Shown here in pieces: positions 58,601 to 64,000 of a stretch of 64,000 bases of DNA. This DNA is from Rhynochetos jubatus (taxonomy: Eukaryota; Chordata; Aves; Eurypygiformes; Rhynochetidae), in the NCBI GenBank assembly GCA_027574665.1, contig CM050648.1, forward strand, positions 38,844,700 to 38,908,699, given 5' to 3'. Within the stretch, counting starts at the first letter, position 1. Each line of letters begins with the position of its first letter. The notes beneath the pieces were generated by a model, which was not told the DNA's origin, did not search any database, and worked only from the letters and a program-made list of their open reading frames with translations. The position numbers and the translations under genes were made by a program.

Positions 58601-61600
58601 CTGACTTGTTTTATGTTAATGAACTGGCTTGCACACAGCTCTGATTTATACTATCGTGAGTTGCTGCAATTGTATTAATATCATGAAAGTTACTCCAGAT
58701 TTACATGTGCAGAACTTAATTTAACCTCATGTGGGGATATGCAGCTGGTAGTGTGCAGCCTCTCGTTAGAGGTTTTAGAGTCTATACACAAAAGCAAGTG
58801 AAGAGGTAGGCAAGCAGAGGCTGTCCTTTTGAGAGAGCAGCAACTCTAGCAACTTGACACTAATAGAAAAGCTCGAATATGGGTGTTGTTTGTTAAGTCA
58901 TACGCAGCTGAGAACTACTAACCTTTTTCTGGCTGTTTCCTGGGTTCTAAGTAAAGATATGGCCACCTACTTCCCTGGGATGTTGTGAGGAATAATTAAT
59001 GGTGTTCTAAAACACCACATGAACATTATGCTAGCTGGAATTTGTCCATTGCATACATTTGGTATTTTGAATCAACCACAAGTCTCTGGTACCTGTATTA
59101 CTAATATCAAAGGAAACAAATTATTACAGAGAAGTTATGAGGAAGTAACAGTTTTTGGGAGTCTGCCACAGACTCTCATTGATTTGTAGAGGTATTGTGT
59201 CCTTCCATAGATTTGCAATTTCTTCTTTCTTACACTGCTTACATCCATCTAAACAATGATGGGGATCTTTATTTTTAAACACTGGCAAAAATTTCAGTTA
59301 AGCAGCTCTTAGATCATAAACCACAGACCATAGTCAGTTCTAGAAGACTGATGGTGTCAGCAGGCCAAGGACTTCTTTTGGAGAGGTGGAGGGGTACATG
59401 GCAACCATGGCCCTAGATAGATCTTACATGAAGGAACTTTTCTAGACAGTGCAGAGGAACATTCCTTAGTGAGAAAGCAATATTCAAAATACCAGGAGAT
59501 TTCAAGGGTATATTGGGGACCATACAATGTGTAAGAACTTTTTATCTTTTAAGCCAGAAACATAAATGTTGTTGTGACTTCTACCCCAAATAGCTCCATT
59601 CTGATCAGACTATAATTTTGCAGAAATGGAAAGACAGAGCTAAATTTGGGTCACTGTTTGGCCTACCAGACTGAAGAGAGAGACCCACAGTGCATGACGG
59701 TAAAGCTTTACTTATGCTAATCAAAGTGCATAAACAATAATGAACTAATACATCTGAAGGAATGTTATAAACCATTCAAACTCAGAAAACACAATGGATC
59801 CTTCAGTTCTAAATGCTAATAAAACCTTAATTTCTTTAACAACTTTTCCTTTGTAAAAGTGAAACCAAAGCTTCAATTAAAAGATTAGCTTTCCAGACAA
59901 CAGACAAAATCTGTAATCCAAGAAGCTGATATTCACAATACATAGTAGCTTTTTCCTTTGTCTAATCTTCCAGAAGCTATTTTTACTTTTTAAAGAAGGT
60001 TATGATAGAAACTCTGCTTTGAATTAGATCATGCAGTATTGATTTTAATTTTTTTCTCATGACTGTAAGCTAAATTCAGCAATCTGGCCTTTTTGTTAAA
60101 CACTTGCGGGCATCCCCCTTGCACTAAAATGTCCTAAGGTCATTCGGTTGTTGGGCTTTGAATAATGCATTTTAAGCACAGAATATGTTGGGCTGAGACA
60201 TTCTTTTGTGCCACCATTTTGTTACTGTCTTGTGAAAGCAGCAAAAAGGCTATCAATATTTTATAGAATATAAGGACCTGTGTGGTTTTTCTCTGTGAAT
60301 ATGTGAGACAATGAACCAGAGTCCTGTCTCAGACTGGTGCGAATGCTATCAAAACCAATGCAGCACCTCCAAACAGGGGCCGTGAAATGGAGAGCAGAAA
60401 GGTAGCTCAGGCAATGTTTTTTCTAGAACAGTGTGCAGTTTTCAAGCTTGCCTTAACCCCATGTTATCTGGCATGAGCACCTTGGGAAAAATGAAAGGTA
60501 ATTTCAAAAGCAAAGCAGGCCTTTCTAAGAACATTGTGAACTGAGTTCCCACTAGCTGCCAAAGTTGCAGAAACACAGTGAAGTTACAGTAATAAAAGCT
60601 CTTGGGTGGAAACAACGCAGTAGAAGATACTGACTAAACGTTTTCTGTGCTGTTGCTGGGGAAAAAAAAGGAAAAAAGGTCAAATTTTTAGTTTGTTTAA
60701 GGCAAAGATAAAAAAAAGTCAGGTGTGGTTAAATATTGATTTAGAAGCTTCACACTTGTCATTCAGATCTGCAAATGTGAACCTTTCTTTCTTTAACCAG
60801 AGTTTAAGTCAGTAATTCAGGCTGTAATTCTGATTCCATGTGTGCATATTATTGCATTATATTCAACAACAAAGAACAGATAGGCTGTTTACTGTGCAAA
60901 TACAATGCATAACAATTCTCTCCCTTGAAAAACTGATGATTTACAGCTTCAATCCTTATTCACATGCTTAATTTTATGGACATGAATAGTCCCACTGGAA
61001 AAAGACATACCTGCCTCCGTCTTTGACAGATAAGGGCCCAATTTTACGGATAATAAAAAGGTGAGTGCTTAAGCAATATTGTAGGAGTTAAGAACAGACC
61101 ACGGCTCCAACAGGAAGATGCTGCAGCCACCGTAGGAGCATATCAAGTGTTTTATAAAATCCCAAACCCATGAAACACATGGGACCGAGACATAAAAAAT
61201 CAACACATGCCTATTGCTGCACAGTCTGTGATTTTACATGCTATACCTGAATACCTGGTTGTGCATCTGGATCAGAAAGAAGCAAGTGCAGCTTAAAGAG
61301 GAAATCATATACCAGGCAGGATTGAAATTATCTTTGGCAGAAGAAAAATATGTAACAGTGATGCAGAACTGTAATTCATGCAACATGACCTAATTATTTT
61401 AAAGGAAATGCTAGCAGCATTTTAAAAGCCTGTGGATACACAATTGTTAAAATTTAATGCTGGTGTTTGTATGTATAGGAATTTATGGAAATTTGTGTGA
61501 AATTTTCACTCCTGTTTCACCCAAGTCTCCTCTGAAACAACACTGCGACCTCAGTAGGGTTGTTCAACTTAATAAAAATTTTAAATAAAATAAATAAGTA

Positions 61601-61910
61601 ATGCCCAGTCATAGCTCATTTGCAGGACATCAATCATACATTTGTAACCTGTGGAATAAGATTAAAGAAATACAAGGAAGAAAAAAACAACTCAAGGCAC
61701 AACAGAATTCAACATTTTATTTAAGTTTGTTCTACTCATTTCTTCAGTCTGTAACCCAGAATTGACCCTGAACCTATCCATAGGTGTAACACAATTCAAT
61801 AAGATAAACTTCTGAGTGTGCCTTTTAATCTAATAATAATTTAGTAGAAAATGTCTTGCACACCACTTTTACTCATGTTGTTATCTCTCTGAGATGCATT
61901 TCTTCCTTAG
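55653..61910. other. noncoding region
   Basis: About 6 kb of unique AT-rich DNA with one microsatellite. No interspersed repeat or gene recognised. Confidence 0.5.
57690..57785. repeat. compound (AAT)n/(AAC)n microsatellite
   Basis: Runs of ATA and ACA/AAC trinucleotides are followed after a short spacer by TTATTATT-type units, so the two ends are roughly complementary. It produces the false threonine-rich frame at 57653-57934. Confidence 0.9.
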
Positions 61911-62269
61911 TGTATGGGTTTGTCTGGCAAGGTTTTACTAGTGGGTGGGGCTACAGGGCTGACCTCCCTGAGAAGCTGCTGGGAGCCTTCCCATGTCCAA
62001 CCGAGCCAATGCCAGCCAGCTCCAAGATGAATCCACCACTGGCCAAGGCTGAGCTCATCGGTGATGGTGGTAGCACCCCTGGGATAATGTGTTTGAGAAG
62101 GGAAAAATGTTGCTGTGCAGCAACAGATGGGGAGAGGAGTGAGAATATGTGAGACAAACAACTCTGAAGACACCAAAGTCAATGAAGAAGGAGGGGGAGG
62201 AGGAGCTCCAAATGACAGAGCAGAAACCCACCTAGAGCCCAGGAAGGACCCTGCGTCAGAGCAGGGGGA

Positions 62270-62560
62270 TGCCTGAAGGAGGCTGTGACCCCCTGGTAAG
62301 ACCACGCTGGAGCAGGCTCCTGACAGGAACTGTGGCCCCATGGAGAGAGGAGCCCAGGTTGGAGCAGGTATTCTGGCAGGACTTGTGACCCCATGGGGGA
62401 CCCATGCTGGAGCAGGCTGCTCCTGAAGGACTGCACCCTGTGGGAGGGACCCACACTGGAGCAGTTCATGAAGAAAACTGCAGCCCATGGGAAGGACTCA
62501 CATTGGAGAAGTTCATGGAGGACTGTCTCCTGTGGGAGGGACCCCATGCTGGAGCAGAGA
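62270..62560 (+). repeat. imperfect internal tandem repeats of the LTR
   Basis: Five or so units of about 60-70 bp, each with a GCTGGAGCAG-like start, a CTGAAGGA or GACAGGAACTG middle and a CCATGGG or TGTGGGAGGGAC end. Units differ from each other by many bases. Confidence 0.8.
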
Positions 62561-62774
62561 CAGAGTGTGAGAATCCCTCCCCCTGAGGAGTAAAGAGCAG
62601 CAGAGACAAGGCGTGATGAACTGACCACAACCCCCATTCCTTGTCACCCTGTGCTGCTGGTGGGGAGATCAAGAAATGGGGATTGAAGTTGAGCCTGGGA
62701 AGAAGGAAGGGGTGGGGGAAGTTATTTTAAAGTTTGGTTTTAGTTCTCTTTTACTCTGATTTGATTGGTAACAA

Positions 62775-62780
62775 ATTAAA
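62775..62780 (+). terminator. LTR polyadenylation hexamer ATTAAA
   Basis: ATTAAA follows a T-rich stretch about 190 bases before the LTR end and is followed by a GT-rich stretch, the expected R/U5 arrangement. Confidence 0.5.
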
Positions 62781-62963
62781 TTCATTTTCCCTCCAAGCTG
62801 AGTCTGTTTTGCCCTTGACAGTAATTGCTGAGTGAGATCTCCCTGTCGTTATCTACAGCCACAAGCCTTCCATCGTATATTCTCTCCAGTGTCTCTCTGA
62901 GGAGGAGAGCATTAAAGTGGCTTTGGTGAGCACCTGGCCTCCAGCCAAGGTCAACACACCATA

Positions 62964-64000
62964 GTCAGGCACCTGTCCAAAGAGATGTTCTTGAGAGTTT
63001 GGCAAGATTCAACTCATCTGACACCAATGAGAAACTTGTGTGCAGTGCCAGCCGACTGGGCACTCTCTGCCTTGTCTCTGTGTGCTCTGCAAAGACCTGC
63101 AGGCCCTCCCTGCTCTCTGTAGGTAAGAAACTTCACTGCCTGTGGGGAAAGAGGCAGCATGTTGGAAGTATCATCCTATCTGCCTTTCCTCTACCTGGAT
63201 GTTTCTCTTTGTGACTGTAGTCAGAGGGAAAATCTTGGTTGCTGAGGTTTTCACTAAGTTATGGACAATGGCTACTAAATGAAATCTTGCTCTCAGGAAG
63301 AAGATCTTTACAGCCATATGGTTAATTCAGAAGCTTCACAGGCTGACATAACAGTGGGATCTGACACTGCCCTTGCCCTACATCTTTAACAGCTACTACC
63401 CAGCAAATGGAACCAGGAAAATAGGCTGGTGGGGAGGGAAGGAGACACCCAGGGCACCACATTATGCAGTGCTCCCACTGTAGGAACAGTGGGATGAGGT
63501 GAAGTCTGGAGGGACACTATTTCTCATGCCAACTATTTCTGTCACACATTAAGAGCTCTGTGTGGAACTGGTGACTGGATTTTATGCTTTGAGGTAGTTT
63601 CTTTCAGTCATCAGTTACCCCACAGCCATCTGAAAATATCATGTCTAACATTTCATAGTGCTAAAAAGGACACTCCATCATCCATTGCCTCCACTGGTGG
63701 CATCTGAATGGTCACATCTTCCTCTCAGCCTGAAGACAGAATGTCCTATCAGGATGGAAATGAATGTAACTGACAACTTGCTCCCCAGCACCCACCAATG
63801 TCAGTGATGTACCTTTGCTCTGCAAAGAGTGCAGATAATTAGGCGGTTAAAAGTATTGTGATTTTCACCTGACCCAGATTAATCCAAACTCTTCAGCTGG
63901 AGCAGATCTCTTGCCAACATTGCAACACTAATAGCGTGAGCTGACTATTGAAACACATATATACAGCTTGTCACTGTGCATACCCAATTGTCATTGGAGG
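62964..64000. other. noncoding stretch to the window end
   Basis: Slightly more GC-rich than average. No recognised gene or repeat; a plus-strand open frame at 62999-63214 has no supporting features. Confidence 0.5.

Larger units (their letters stand above)
61911..62963 (+). mobile_element. solo LTR of the same ERV family, plus-strand sense
   Basis: Begins TGTATGGGTTTGTCTGGC and ends ...GTCAACACACCATA, with the terminal CA mutated. About 1,053 bp. It is in the same sense order as the inverted copy at 1077-2067: AGAAGCTGCTGGGAGC near the start, GGGAAAAATGTTGC, the internal GCTGGAGCAG repeats, then ATTAAA and a U5 end. Flanking CTTAG and GTCAG agree at three of five positions and may be a decayed 5-bp duplication. 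No internal region is attached. Long frames on both strands (for example 61907-62488 minus) come from the GC-rich repeats and are not genes. Confidence 0.85.

Noticed and set aside
61907..62637. Minus-strand frames of 193 and 152 codons
   Set aside because: Antisense to the plus-strand LTR; the repeated wording comes from the internal tandem units.

Overview
This window is most likely avian nuclear DNA, probably from an AT-rich gene desert or a very long intron. The diagnosis rests on the repeats. There are many CR1 LINE copies with the typical 5'-truncated structure, and most end in the CR1 3' tail that reads TTCTATGATT-like on the sense strand. There are also endogenous-retrovirus LTRs of kinds common in birds, carrying roughly 60-70-bp imperfect internal repeats built on the phrase GCTGGAGCAG. 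There are no Alu, B1 or L1 elements. No complete protein-coding gene, tRNA, rRNA, snRNA, CRISPR array or CpG island is visible.

Layout. 1-1071 is plain sequence. 1077-2067 is a solo ERV LTR read on the minus strand, flanked by an exact 5-bp duplication (GTTAT). About 4205-5693 is a truncated ERVK-like piece on the minus strand: an LTR with TATA box and ATTAAA signal, a degenerate lysine-tRNA-type primer binding site, then a noncoding leader with internal repeats. 5694-20209 is mostly unique AT-rich DNA with poly-T runs, a C-rich tract able to form a G-quadruplex and a palindromic MITE-like element (16267-16490). 20210-30078 holds old CR1 debris, a MIR-type SINE (27880-28000), candidate conserved noncoding stretches (21850-22620) and one exon-like open stretch with both splice sites (25191-25383, minus). 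30930-32760 is a very old CR1/L3-like LINE with no frame left. 35478-44794 is rich in younger CR1 copies, including a 1.5-kb copy that keeps reverse-transcriptase motifs and a 43-bp micro-insertion with an 8-bp target duplication. 44795-61910 holds more CR1, a possible retroposed mRNA tail with poly(A), an enhancer-like patch (52790-53220) and microsatellites. 61911-62963 is a second LTR of the first family, on the plus strand.

How it works together. The only readable activities are those of dead mobile elements. Four coding-looking patches all lie on the minus strand (about 49.05, 48.5, 38.1 and 25.3 kb). They could be scattered exons of an unrecognised gene, exon relics, or chance. I cannot name a protein for any of them. 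I see no convincing new biological system; the items most worth testing are those exon-like patches, the possible poly(A) retrocopy, the palindromic element, the micro CR1 insertion, the LTRs with different 3' ends and the short perfect inverted repeats.
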